NCBI RefSeq assembly: GCF_031755915.1
Contig: NC_083389.1
Coordinates: 14,873,001-14,937,000 of the forward strand
Direction: 5' to 3'
DNA from: Ziziphus jujuba
Taxonomy: Eukaryota > Streptophyta > Magnoliopsida > Rosales > Rhamnaceae
Length of the DNA: 64,000 nucleotides
Made by a program: the position numbers and the translations under genes. The notes under the pieces were generated by a model. The model made no database searches, was not told the DNA's origin, and saw nothing but the letters and a program-made list of their open reading frames with translations. Below are positions 48,824 to 62,080 of the stretch, one piece after another. The number at the start of each line of letters is the position of its first letter. Position 1 is the first letter of the stretch.

Positions 48824-51800
48824 AAGAAAGAAAAATCAGAGAAAGTGAAATTTCTACAAGTGCGGTGGTGGGTTTTACTTTGGAGCTTGAGTGGAATAAA
48901 AGAGATGGAGATCGAAGGGTGGGTCAAAACGCATCGTTTTGGACACGCGGCGTAAAGTGGGCGGAGGATGTAGACGTTAAGCAATTTTTTTCAGGTTGTC
49001 GGTATGTGTCGTAGATTCGAAGGTGGCCACGTGTCAATAGAAACGGGGTTTAGGTTTTTTGGCGGCCGTTTTAGACCGTTGAAACTGTTACGTTTTCGAC
49101 GAAAATCTGGGTTTGTCGTTTTCAATTTTTTGTGTGATAATTTAGTTGACATGACACTTTCATCTTCATATTTTGTCACACGCATCATCTTTTTTTTTTT
49201 TTCTTTTTCTTTTAAATGCTTTCGGTTGGTTTTATGCTTTGGATTTGATTGGATGTCTCCTAAAATCTTTGTTTTAATTAGTTTTCTCATTTTATTCGAA
49301 GAAGAAAAGAAAAGTAATCAATGCGTACTTTCACTCTCATATTTTTATTATTTTATTTTTAATCAAAATTTACCTTTAATTGTATTTATTTTTAATTTCG
49401 AATTTGGATTAAAAAAAAGTGTTGTCATGAAATAGTATTAGTATTAATTTTATATAATTAATATATTGTTTGCGTGCCTCACTTGATTGCATATAATCCA
49501 AAATTCCAGTTAGTACTTAGAATTTAAGAGAGATAATTCTATGGGATTCTAAACATTAATGCGAGGGCATGCAAAAATCAAGGTCGGAGCTATATCATTA
49601 CGATAACTTTCTTTTAATTAATTATGAATGTCCACCTGGCAGGTTTCATAATTAATTATATAAATTTATTACATTTTTCCATTAACATTTTGCATAGTAT
49701 ATATAATAAGAATGGCTTTGCAATTACAAACTAAAATGGGTCCAGTCTAATCATTGTGTTGGGAATTAAATTTTTATTACTTGATTAATTACTATATATA
49801 ATTGTTGTTCTTTTCCATCATCTTTTGAAACTATACCAGCATTTAAATATTTAGGATGGAATATTTTATTTGAAAAAGCAAGCTTAAGAAAATAAAACTA
49901 GCTTGGGATAAGACATGAAGGCTAGCTTTTACTAATTTAAATAATAATCTTCAACCACAAAATACAAAGGGAGAGGGAATATTATAAAACTAGTATTAAG
50001 AAGGACCAATTTGATTAATTAGATGAGTATATAGAACGTGGTATTAAAATTATTTAATTTCATTAGTATAATGGTGAGTGTTTTTCGTGAGCTAAATAGA
50101 ATAATTAAGTTACTCTTGATTATCAATATATTATTGATACATTGAAACTTGCATATATATATATATATATATATATATAGACTTTCTCAATTTAAAGGTA
50201 AGTGGACCTAATCATTTAAAGCTTTTGAATTTGATATGTGATAAAATGTTATATTAAATTTAAAAATTCTAAATAATTGCATTAATAGAAAGAAACCTTT
50301 TTTTTCAATTTTCTTAACCAAGAAACTGATAAATCTATTTTCTATGCATTTTTCTATAAGTTGCCATATATTTTCTTTTCTAGACATGCATTAAACATGA
50401 AAATTAGCTTCTTCGTTATATAATTTTCGATGACATTTGAGGTGGAATTTTGGTGAAGGGATAAATATTCTGGAAATTAGTAGTAGATCCTAAATTAGGT
50501 GGCACAATACATTATTATATTCGTCAAATTTTGATAAATCCCTGCATTGTTGGAAACCCTAAAACTATTGATCATGAATTAATATGATAGAACGGTCCAA
50601 TATAAATAGAATCCTATAGTGATTTTGGAATATATCATCTGGTGTACCAGTCTTGAAAATATTAATATAGCTCATGATTATACCCAAAACTTAATTTTAA
50701 ATTTGAATAAAAAGGACAAAGATTATACTCTACCTGGAATATGTATTTATATATATAAACAATAGAATTAATACTAATTATTGATATTCATTGTTATAAT
50801 TTGGGTCTAGTTAAGAAAAATTCAAGCTTAATTTCCATGTGAACGGATTTGAACATAACCATAGAAATATAAGGTCAAGAGAGACTAAATAAAGACCTGG
50901 TTTGTGGACCCATTCGGTCAAAATATTTTCTCTTCCATTTCCTCTCCCCGGCCAATAGCTATGTAGGATGGTACTGATTTAAATATATATATATATATAT
51001 ATATATATGGCTTATTAGTTTTGAAAGAGAAATGCAATCTGTGACTAATTGTAGTTATCTTACCAAACTCTAAAGATAATCTTATATATTGGCGGTGCAT
51101 ATACCAAACTTTATATTAATTATGTAATTAGAAACAAAGATTTTTCACAGAAAAAATATGAAACAGAAAGGAAGAAAAACATTAAAACTTTGACCGGTCT
51201 ATATATACACTGAATTTGTCCCAAGAATACCCACCGACCACCCCCCACCAAAAAAAAAAAAATCAATAAAACAAAGGGACTTGAGAGCTTGCTTGGGTCG
51301 ACCAAGCTGAAACCAACACAAAAGGCATTAAGTAACAAGTGTTTAAAGCTTATCTTGCCACATGTCCTTGTGTCCTTTTTGATCAAAATGGCATCAATTC
51401 GTAGGATATTCCTAGACATGTCCCCCTAAACAAGAATTTCCTTATCTTCTTTTTCTTGACTCCTTTTGGCATATGGTCGATGATTCAAATTTACAATTAT
51501 TATATATGAGAAATAATTTTACTAAATTATCCCAGTAACTATATGTATAGTTCCAAAAAGAAAAGAAAGAAAGAAAAAAGAAAAACTGCTTATAAATTTG
51601 AGGTATATAATATTTAAGAGGTTTATATAAGTCGGTAAAACATTTAAAGAAGAAAATTAACGTGAAAGAAGTTTCCCTTAATTTTCCTTTTTATTTTATT
51701 TTATTTTTTATCTTGGTAAATGAATTTTCCCTTAGTTTCAGTCAATGTGCGCATGCATGATATTATAGAATTTCTTTATTTACATCCCTTTTAATACTTT

Positions 51801-52758
51801 TGTCCTTGTACTACTGTAGTCCTTGAGGGCTTCATTGAATTGTCCAAAAACACAGTAAGTACATGCTTGGAGCTAGCTAGCTATGCAGAACCGCACAGCT
51901 GGTCCACTTCATGAAACTCTGGCTGTGCGTTTCATCTATTGGCTAAAGCTCAATCGTACTACAAGAGTTATGTCTGAAGACTGAAACCAAAACTGATGCA
52001 TATAAAGCATAAGTTTTCCTCTTTGGAATTTGATGGGATCTTTGTCTTTTTTCTTCTTTATTAAAATGGAATGGAGAATCTACATGCTGAATATTTGTTT
52101 TTTCAGCCCTACTTCACGTGAGCATGTACGAGTGCTTAATTATTAAGAAAATTAATTTAATTCTATATATCCACGTTAAATTGATCCTCTGAGTCTTTTT
52201 TTTTTTTTTTTCCTTCATCACTATATCAATCAATAATATATTGTTATATAATTTTAAAAAATTAATAAAAAAATAAATCAAGTCAAAAAACAATTAATTT
52301 TTAAAATAATTATTTTATCATTGATCGGAATATTTATAAAAAATCTGACGATCCCTCTCCTAAGAATTATATATATTATCGAACAACATATATAATTGGA
52401 TGATAAATGGATCAAGATATTTTATCTTGTTTTACATAAGCATATTAGTAAGTTCTTAGTAATTAATTAAGACAATTATTAATGGAATTTTTTGAAGTTC
52501 AAATTAACAGAGTTATGGTTGTTTTCTTAACAATATTTATATATAAAACCATTTTTCTATTTCTAAGAACAAACCCCTGGAAGGAAAAACATTTATCTTT
52601 TTAATTTAAAAAGTTATTTATTAAATTTTAAAGTTTTTACATATCAATGAAGTTGGAGCTTGTAGGACGTTTTTACCATGTTTAAATTTTTATATATTCT
52701 AAATGTTCAAAATCGAAGGAAGTAAGCTGTATACACTTTAATATTACTCGTTCTTAGT

Positions 52759-52800
<42 letters not shown>

Positions 52801-54272
52801 TAAATATGTTTAAGTTTAGAATAAATTAATTTATGACTTTGATGATCAATGAATGCATTTGCTATTAAGTTTCTCAAATATATCTAGTGTTTCAAAATGA
52901 ATTATTGTTTTAAGTATTATATGTATATAAAAGAAACAACTCGATGAAAGTTTGACACGTAAATAGACTTAAACTTTCCTGTCACCACTTGGAACAAATG
53001 CATGTGATATGAGCATTAAATTTCTATACACAAATAATTGGATCGTTTATATTTGAACAAATAATAATTGGTTGGTTTCTGTTTGTCTTGTAGAGAACCC
53101 TAATAATTTATCCTTAAAATTTGTGTTTGATTGTTTATGGGAAACAAAGTTCTAAGTAGAGGAGGCCGAGGGAGTTTTCTTCCTCGTGACCTCATTGTAA
53201 TTTTTGTACGATTTTTGTTTGGTTATGCACAAAAACTGGGGAGGAAAATCAAAAGATTAATGTACTTTTTTTTTATTTACTTATTGATCTTTAGTGAAAT
53301 GTCTCTAAATTATATTTTAAAATGTATCAAAATAAATGAGTGATACTCACAGAAAGTGGTAACTTAGTGGAAAGAAACCACTTAGCTTTCATACCTACGA
53401 ATTCGATAATTGAGATTTGAGTCTTGATAAGCTCCATTATTGCCTTGGATAGTTACATGCTCCAATACCATATAGTGCAGAGCTACGACCTAATGCTTAT
53501 GATACTATCAGGAAATATATTTGTTTTTTTTTTTAAAAAAAAGTACATTATTAAATAAGTAAAAAATAAAAATAAAAAGATTTCATTATTAATCATTTTA
53601 ATTTTTTTTTTTACATGGATTATAATTTTTTTTCTTTTGACTTGGATAAACATAAAAGAAGGAAACAATAAAAATAAATAAACAACTAGGGACTGTTTGG
53701 AAAGTAATGCTAGTGGGTCGGCAGGTATGTTATAGACAAGTATAGTGATTCACAATTATTAAACGAATTGGGGATTAGGCCCCACTCCAACTGAAACCGA
53801 TTTGACGCTACCCAAACATGCCACACACAAAGAACGTCTAAAACACTTTGTGCTATTCATTCATCTAATCCGTTGATGATGCGGACCTCGGCAGACCCCT
53901 GATAGCGGGGTCCACCATGTCAAAAACCAAGAGCGAGCTCCAAATTGCTTCATTGTTTGTGTGTTTTTTTTTTTTTTTCGATTTTGTTTTGTCTTGTAAT
54001 TTTATTTTATTTTTAATCTCCTCCTTATCCTGACAGAGCGTGTCTCCAGGGATTGGACTGAAAAAAGAGAACTCAGCCCCAAAACCCAAGAATAAAACCT
54101 CTGTGGGTTAAAGAGGAAAGTTGGCCCCACGCCCTCCAGACAGATAACAGACAAGTATTAAGCCCCACAAAAAGGCAAGCCCACTTGGACTGTCGTAAAA
54201 ACATCTTGATAAAAATAATCCACATTTAACGGTTACATCGTATCATCTTGTAATAGACCATTTATTATCATT

Positions 54273-54382
54273 TATACGATATTATCTGTGCAACGATTGT
54301 ATATAAATTTTCACCGTCAATAGTGGTTATACAATATTATCTGTATAACGATGGTATATAAATGTTCTCCGTCGATAGTGGT
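54273..54382. repeat. 55-bp tandem doublet
   Basis: TATACGATATTATCTGTGCA (54273) and TATACAATATTATCTGTATA (54328) begin two aligned units, both ending in GATAGTGG/AATAGTGG. Confidence 0.85.
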
Positions 54383-56222
54383 GAAAATGACACCGCAAGA
54401 ACTCTTCTATATAGTTCTTGAGATTCATGTTCTCTCTCTTTCTCTCTTTGCTCTATTATTACACCATCTACACACCCCCAATAATGTGGGAAAAACATCA
54501 TTAGGTTTGTGAAAGAGAACTCCCAAGTTTTTCAACTCCAACTCAAAAACCAAACTGTCTACTTTGTCGTCATCCTATGTGGAGAGGTCCACACACCAGT
54601 AGCATACTCCCTCTGGGTGTCTGGTTACGAGTGGGGAAGGTGGAAAAACTCAGTGGGAGCTCCAGGTGGCATATGGTGAGCCGTGACAGGTTTCCAACTT
54701 ACATGGAATTTTCTGCGTCAGGTTTTTGGAGGGGGTTGATTTGTAATTAAATCACTTTGTCCACTTTGCATACACTTTGTTTTTCAGATGACACCCACCA
54801 CGACGGCTATTATAGCTCTTTACTATGCCTAGTTTTGTTTTTCACATTTTTTTTTTCTTTTCTTTTGTAATACAATCAAAGATGTACACGTGGGTTGCAC
54901 ATTTATTACGTGAACCGTCTCTATGCAGCCAATTGGAATCAAAAGTTTTTCTGTCTGCTACTTTCCTAGACACTTCTTCACGCATGTATGGAATCTTCCT
55001 TTCTTTTTATATTTTTTTATATTTTTTTATTTTTCTTTCTTGCAATTATTAAGTTGCACTATAATCTAATTTGCTAATATATATTTCACTCAGATTTCTA
55101 CTGTTTTTAGATGCACAAGGATGTATATAAATAAAAGATTAATGCTAAATTAATCTAAGAAATATGAAGGTATAAAGGAGAAGGAAGATTTTTGAAATGT
55201 TGAATTAAACTTAGATGAAAATTTAAAAGAGCTAAATGATATTAATAATTTGTGTTAAAAAAAAAAAAAAGAAAAGAAGAAAAAGATGATTCACTCTCCC
55301 ATATTAGTTTGTGTTTGAGATGTTTGTGTGTCCATATATATATATATATATATATATGAATTTGATATCGTGGGGCAGCATCTCTTTATAGAGATGGACA
55401 TCCAATATAATAGCTTAATTATATCGTAATTGTCATTTGATTATATACTACCATATTAATTGGATGGTAATATAATAATTATAATAATTAGAGGGGCTCA
55501 AAATGACATCCATAATAACATTTTTGTATATATATATATATATATATATTATAAATTATGTCGGAAAATAAAAGGGAGACCCCATGTCTGAATGGTTTCC
55601 AACAACAGCACGTCGGGAAGTCCCTGTTGAATATGGATTCAGGTGTGCCTTCCAACACATTTCTTTCAATTCGGGACATCAGACATGATGGGATGCTACT
55701 GTTACTTGCGCTTTGCTCTTTTCTCTCAGCTCTTCCTTTATTTTGTGTCAAATCTTCTCATAATATGCCTCTTTTCTATCAGTGAGGTCATGCATCTATA
55801 TATATATAGCCATTATTAAAGCTACCTAGCTAACCTGACTTTTTCATCTTTCAAAGTCTTTGACTCTCTGCAGCTTTATATATATATATTCGTTTATTTA
55901 TTTATTTTATTTTATGAAATGCATGAACATACCAAGTAAAACAATCCAGTGTGGGAGACATAAAAAGCAGCATAAATTAATAGATTAATTACATATTATT
56001 TATTAATCCAAATTAGATGTTCGTTTGGGTTGACAGTTTTTTCTGGTAAAGGGGCACCAAGACTCTCATGGGGTTGGTATATATCTCTCTAATTAATCTT
56101 TTGAGAGACTTCTTCCATTACCTGTGGTCACACTTGCGTCTATGCTATCCAGCGTTTTATATTATCTAGATAAGAAAGAGATATGATAACTCAATATTAT
56201 TATATGTTTAATATACATAGAT

Positions 56223-56311
56223 GCTATATATTTAAGCTCGGATGCATGAAATGTGTGGTATTCATATGTGTGAGCAAGTCAATGCTTCACGCTCCCCGCT
56301 TTTGTTTTTAT

Positions 56312-56353
<42 letters not shown>

Positions 56354-56612
56354 ATGATCGAACACTACTCTGCATTAATGTAGTTGATTAAGAATAATTA
56401 TAAACCAAAAAAGAACCCCAAAACTTAAAGCTGCTATATATTTAAGCTCGGATGCATGAAATGTGTGGTATTCATATGTGTGAGCAAGTGAATGCTCCAC
56501 GCTCCCCGCTTTTGTTTTTATCAAATATATATATACATATATATACATGTGATGATCGAACACTAATCTGCATTAATGTAGTTGATTAAGAATAATTATA
56601 AACCAAAAAAAA
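56223..56612. repeat. ~210-bp tandem duplication
   Basis: GCTATATATTTAAGCTCGGA starts at 56223 and 56433. The units are nearly identical through TAAACCAAAAAA and differ mainly in (TA)n length and a few bases, so the duplication is recent. Confidence 0.92.
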
Positions 56613-57953
56613 TAGTTAATTAAAATATGAGTAAGCTTATATCAATCGATCTGATGTTTTACCACCAAATTTTTCTTTATTGTTGTTTAAATTACTTGAA
56701 TAACTGAAATTTAAAAATATATTAGTGGACTATATATAAATGTAATAATAAATTACTACAGCTCTACATAAGCAAATACAGTATATGAATATATATATAG
56801 ACTATTAATGTATTTTTAAATTTTAATTGTTAAAATAAATTAATGATTATTAATAGAAATTCTTATGATTGAACCATAGGTTAGTTTTAATGTGAGCTTT
56901 CTTGATTAAGATATTATGTGAATTGACCGACCATCCCGAATACAAGGCATTGGGTGGGGGGCACATAAACCCAATAGTTCAGATTATCGTAACCTTAATT
57001 ACTTAACTTGTAAGTTATAATTAAAATAGGCATGACATATATATATATAAGAAAAGATATATCTTAAATAATGTTAAGCTTGACAAAACTGGACAGGTAT
57101 TAACTTAATTTAGATGGGAATTTGATTAATATTGGGTTTCGTGTGTGGCTATATGTATAATATATGGTTCCCATGATCCCTAATTAACCTCCCATTTTTG
57201 CCCTAAACCGACATATTTGACAATAAATGAGGATCAACCTAGGGATAAGAAAATAATATCTCTTAAGCATGTGCCACCATGTGCACACGTGGATAGGTTG
57301 AGGACTCAAATGATTTGGTGCTCTGCTAATTTGCCTGTGTGTGTCACTTCAATTTAATATGCAATTTTAATTCACTTTTTCGGGTTTCTGACACATATAA
57401 GAGCAACGTCTCCAATGGCTCAATTGTTCAAAATTCTCTGATCCTTATTTTGATGATTAATTTCAACTCCTTTGTATAACCATATAAATTGTTTGAATAT
57501 TCTTTTTCGCCGAGCATTTTTTGTTTTAGAAAATCTTTTCTGTTTCAGTTTCCTTTGTGACTTTGGTGTATACCTGCAGATTGTGCATGTGAGTACTCCT
57601 GGTATAGCAAATAATTAAGATTGCTACTTATTAATTAATTTCTTGATTTTCTCATTACCAAATGTCACACATGATTCAGTAATGTAATCCATGTTAGCTG
57701 CAATTATTATTATTATTATTTATACAAGCCGCAATAATTATTAGTTTGAATAGTTACGCATACTGCTTATGGAAGAAAAATGAACTCTAACCATGTGAAA
57801 CTCCCTATTTTTTTAGAATTAACTTTCATTAATTTATTGATTAAATCATTTTTTCTCTCTTTATAGTGATTTAATTATCTTCATAATTCAATGGTTTTTT
57901 GGAAGCAGTTCAATAGCATGTTTTCTTTATCGATAATTCGAAACTTGAATCTC

Positions 57954-57984
<31 letters not shown>

Positions 57985-60647
57985 GATATACATATGAACA
58001 TATAAATCTTCAAAAATTTTCAATGCTTGGTCATAGACGATAGCTAGCTATGTAATTATATATGTTTATATAATATTCATTTTAGCTAGCTAGGTACTTA
58101 ACAAAAATGTGAACATATTTATCTACCATAAGCATATTAATGTCTATCTATATATTGTATTAATTAATATTTAAATTAATATTATATATATATATATATA
58201 TATATTTGAACAAGTTATCTAATTTATAAACTATCCAAATCTCTTGCATTCCATATTATTAGAACCTACATTCTCATAAACATAAATAAGGATACTTAAC
58301 TATTGAAATTAACTAGTTTCGTCAAATTAATATTATATATATGTATAAGAATTATTCGTTTTTCTCCATAAAAAATAATTGCTTTTTCATTACTATTTTT
58401 GCTTTGCTTGTTTATATATACGTGAGCATGATTTTTAAGCACACTTTATAATTAGGTAAAGAGATCAGGAACCTACTATAAAATGAACTAACCCTCCTTC
58501 GGTGGCCTACTTTGTGCTTTTGTAGTGGCCTAGCCGCGGAGAAAACATCATTAATCGCAAAATCAATTTTTAATTTCTTTCAATAATCCAAAATCATTTA
58601 GTTTTGATAACTGCGAAGAGCAATTAATCTATCCAGGATTCTTAATTAATTACCAATCTTGACCGTGGCATGTGTGCACTATCAAGTAAACCCTGCCGAC
58701 CCTTCTGTTTCCTACAATTATTAATCAAAAGTTCATTACTTAGTTTTAACTAAAATATAATCCATAACATTCATATAAAATTACTATTTGCAACCTAAAC
58801 ATATTAATTTTTTTTTTTAAATGAATCTACGCTACTATATAGCTTTTTTTCTTTTTATTTTTTTTTAATTTTTTTTTTTAGTTTATGATTATTTAAACTC
58901 GGACTTATTCGATCGTTCTCGAAATTGATATAAATAATAAAGATTATGATAACTGCAAAATATAAAGAAGTTTTTTTAAAAAAATGAAGACCCAATTATC
59001 ACAAAGTGTGTCATTTGTCACTAGCTAGCAAAGTGGCTCTGAGAGAAGGACACATAGATAGCTTTGGAATGTTGAAGATGAGATCTGACGAGCCAATGTT
59101 GGAACATTAGATCATCTCTATCAAAAATCATGTTCTCAAACAAATATTATATTAATTAAATATATGTAAAAAAAAATGTACGAAAACTATAAAATATTCA
59201 ACCATTTTCATAGGGTTTATATAGGGTCATCCATGACATTAGGGGGACTAATCCCACTTTAAAAAAATAATAATAAGATTATTTTATATAGAAGAACATG
59301 AAGGAAGGATATGGTTGTTAGCCCATGATTGGGAAGTTGAAAGCCATGTTTGATTACTAAAGTAAATACATTATCAAAAAAAAAAATCACTAAAATAAAT
59401 ACAATGCTTTCTTTCTTGCTCATGAGAAAGGAATCTCTACCTATAAATCACAAGGAAAATTTATTAAATTAATCAAATTAAATGTAGTCGTTTTGATTGT
59501 CAGAAAAGAAATCTTTACAGGAGATTTGCTTGCTTGCTAAGAAAAATATAAAATTATACATATAAGAATTAAAACAACAGCTGAGAAATATTTGCTGTTA
59601 GATTGGGTACCTAACCCTCACCTGTCTCCCTATGGAGGGGTAAAGTATTGATTTAGGCCAGCAGACTATTAACTCCTACATGTTCTATATGGGCTTTTTT
59701 TTTTTTTTTTTTTAATTTCTATTTGGATTTCAATAAAATTTTGATAAATTTTGGTCATATGTTCTGGTTCTAGATCCTCTTGAACCAACCTTATCATATT
59801 AGATAGACCAAGAATCTCTTCTTCTTTTAAAAAAAAAAAAATTATTATTGGTTGGTTTGTGATGAGGGTGGTTATTTTTTTAATGAACGTTTTTCTGATA
59901 TGAAAAGGATATAAAGTAAGATTAATGTTTTATATTATAGATTAATACTTTATATTATATTTTTTAACAAAATTTCGCTTGGGATTACTGAAACATACAC
60001 ATTTGTTCACATTGCATTTTCTGAGAAAATAACGTAAATTTTATAAAATATCCTGTATGACCTTGACATCACTTTTTCCTGTCAACAATACTGCTTGACC
60101 TAAATTGGTGGTTAAAATAGTCAAAATTGTGCTTATTTTATTGATATAATTTAATAAAATACCCAGATTTTAATTTATTAATTTTCGATACAACTTTCCT
60201 CCACGGTCATTATATTTTTTCTTCCCCTTAAAAACCTATTTCCATGCACGTGGAGCTTTCATATTTTATGCAAATTAGCTTACAATCATTGCTGTGATAA
60301 AATGCAATCATAGATGGACATTTGGACAAAACCCAAGTTTTAAATATGAATGCTAGTTATTAATATCATGCAAGAAAAAAAAGAGCTTGAATGAGTTTTT
60401 AATAATTAGAAAAAGTAGCCTGACTTTTTTTTATATCTTTATTTTATTTCTATTCCTTAATTAATTAATTAATTAAATGTAGCTTGATTTTCACGGTTAA
60501 GAAGAATTTTATAATTTGATAACTTTTTTTTTTTTAAAAAAAGAAGAAATTAGTGAAAGGTGGAAATATAGAAATTGGCGTGTGGGGCATTTTATTTGAT
60601 GTGACTGTGATTTTCAAGGAGAAGAAGAAGGCCAACACAAATTAGGC

Positions 60648-60722
60648 CACGTGTGATAGAGGCGACTGTCTACTTTCAAGATCCTCTTGTAGAGGGAAAA
60701 ACGCGGATTTAGTAGGACGTGT
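60648..60722. promoter_or_regulatory. Distal G-box/ABRE-like motifs upstream of NCED
   Basis: GCCACGTGTG at 60646-60655 holds a CACGTG G-box, and GGACGTGTAC follows at about 60715-60724, with AACGCGG between them. ACGTG-core elements bind ABF/bZIP factors. The G-box lies about 1.43 kb upstream of the NCED start codon. Function is inferred. Confidence 0.4.
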
Positions 60723-61604
60723 ACACCCAGCACACCCAAATCTTAGTTTAGTTTACCTTTTTAATATAATATTTTTTAAAAAAGAAATTTTAATATAATG
60801 ATTATTGTATTAAAAAAAAAAACAATTATTTTCCCATCATTTTTGGACATAAACACATTCCGTAGAATAGAGATTTTCTATACCATTTTATTTTCCCACG
60901 TTTATGTCACAATCTTAATAAAATTGATTATTGTTATTTATTATTATCATTTTTCTAATGAAATAGCATTATATCACTATATCTAACACGTACACACGGC
61001 ATTCGAGAAATGTATTAATACTTTTTATTGTTAAAAAAAAAAAAAAAAAAAAAGGTTTCTCAAGTAGTTAAATTATGAATTTTTACAACTTATAAGATAG
61101 AATGGCAATTTTATATGTTGATAATCAAGGTTGACATAACTCTTTAAATAATATATGTATTTTTAAACATGGAATCCACCATTAAAAGTTTAAAATAAAT
61201 AACCAAATTATTGATGTAATGTATGATGATCACTAATGTTGAGTAAAAAAATTTCAACCGCATTACCGGACCCAACCAAACCCCATAAAAAGATCTTTCA
61301 TCATACTAGTAAATGGGACCAATAGGGGTATTTCGTAGTTTCCCAAATTCCACATTCAACACCACCATATTGTGATATTGCTTTCAATGTCATTATGTGG
61401 TTTTCCAAATTTAGTGAACTTTCTTACCCTGTAAAAGAACTCTCTTATTATATTTTTTCTTTACATATGTTAATATAATAAAAATAATAATTAAAAAAAC
61501 AATCCAAAGTATATAATTGGGTAAAAATAGAGATGAGTGTAATGCATATGTGTTTGTGGGGACAGGATGTGGTCGTGTCAAAATATTAGGCATGGTATGT
61601 CCCA

Positions 61605-61611
<7 letters not shown>

Positions 61612-61635
<24 letters not shown>

Positions 61636-61642
61636 CCTCTCT
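61612..61642. repeat. (CT)n microsatellite in the NCED promoter
   Basis: A pyrimidine-only run of CT dinucleotides about 150 bp upstream of the probable TATA box. Confidence 0.85.
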
Positions 61643-61747
61643 CTTCCACATTGTGTTTTGGTTCATCACTTATTGGCATACTAGTAAGCAGCAAAAAAAG
61701 AAAAAAAAGAAAGAAAAAAAAGAAAAGCATTCTTACTAGTAACCTAA

Positions 61748-61795
61748 CACGTGGTCTTCTCTGGGGGACCTTAACCTTGCTCAACCTTATATATA
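61748..61795 (+). promoter_or_regulatory. NCED core promoter: ABRE/G-box and TATA box
   Basis: ACACGTGGTC (61747-61756) contains a CACGTG ABRE/G-box. TTATATATAC at 61788-61797 is a good TATA box. A transcription start near 61820 would give a 5' UTR of about 260 nt, pyrimidine-rich with a poly-T tract at 61936-61953. ABRE just upstream of TATA suits a drought- or ABA-responsive gene. Confidence 0.65.
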
Positions 61796-62080
61796 CCCCT
61801 CCTCTCTCTCCTAACTCCCCTCAACTTTCTTCTTACAAAATTTGCCCAATCACTCTCATACACTCTCTCACTCTCTTTGTCTATCACATCCAAAGTTTTC
61901 TTAGAAACCAATCAAACCCTCTTCTTCTTCTGCCTTTTTTTTTTTTTTTTTTTGTTTTACTACTGTACCATATACTTCACAGTACCTTCTATATACTTTA
62001 CAGTACCTTATTTATTTATTTATTTTTATTTTTATTTTTATTTTTTGTTTTCCCTCTTTACTTTACCAATATAGATTGCC

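Larger units (their letters stand above)
46530..61600. other. Gene-poor AT-rich spacer
   Basis: About 15 kb with no supported gene. It holds many (TA)n runs, poly-T/poly-A tracts, an (AAAG)n at 48481-48508, a poly-A at 48792-48820, a less AT-rich patch with a CACGTG at 48840-49190, a 55-bp doublet (54273-54382), a ~210-bp tandem duplication (56223-56612) and two CACGTG sites (57286, 60648). Short open frames (for example 49004-49435 and 55558-55785) show no domain. Confidence 0.55.

Noticed and set aside
49004..49435. 143-aa plus-strand open frame
   Set aside because: Low-complexity Phe/Ser/Leu-rich translation of T-rich DNA with no domain or homology I recognise.
53341..53520. tRNA- or SINE-like segment (AACTTAGTGG ... 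AATTCGATAATTG)
   Set aside because: It lacks a foldable cloverleaf and a clear B box, and the resemblance is too weak.
53691..53822. Possible PIF/Harbinger-type MITE (GGGACTGTTTGG ... CCCAAACATGCC)
   Set aside because: The ends are weakly complementary and I could not find a convincing target duplication.
55558..55785. Short plus-strand frame with a hydrophobic end
   Set aside because: No homology or supporting splice or promoter signals; cannot be told from chance.
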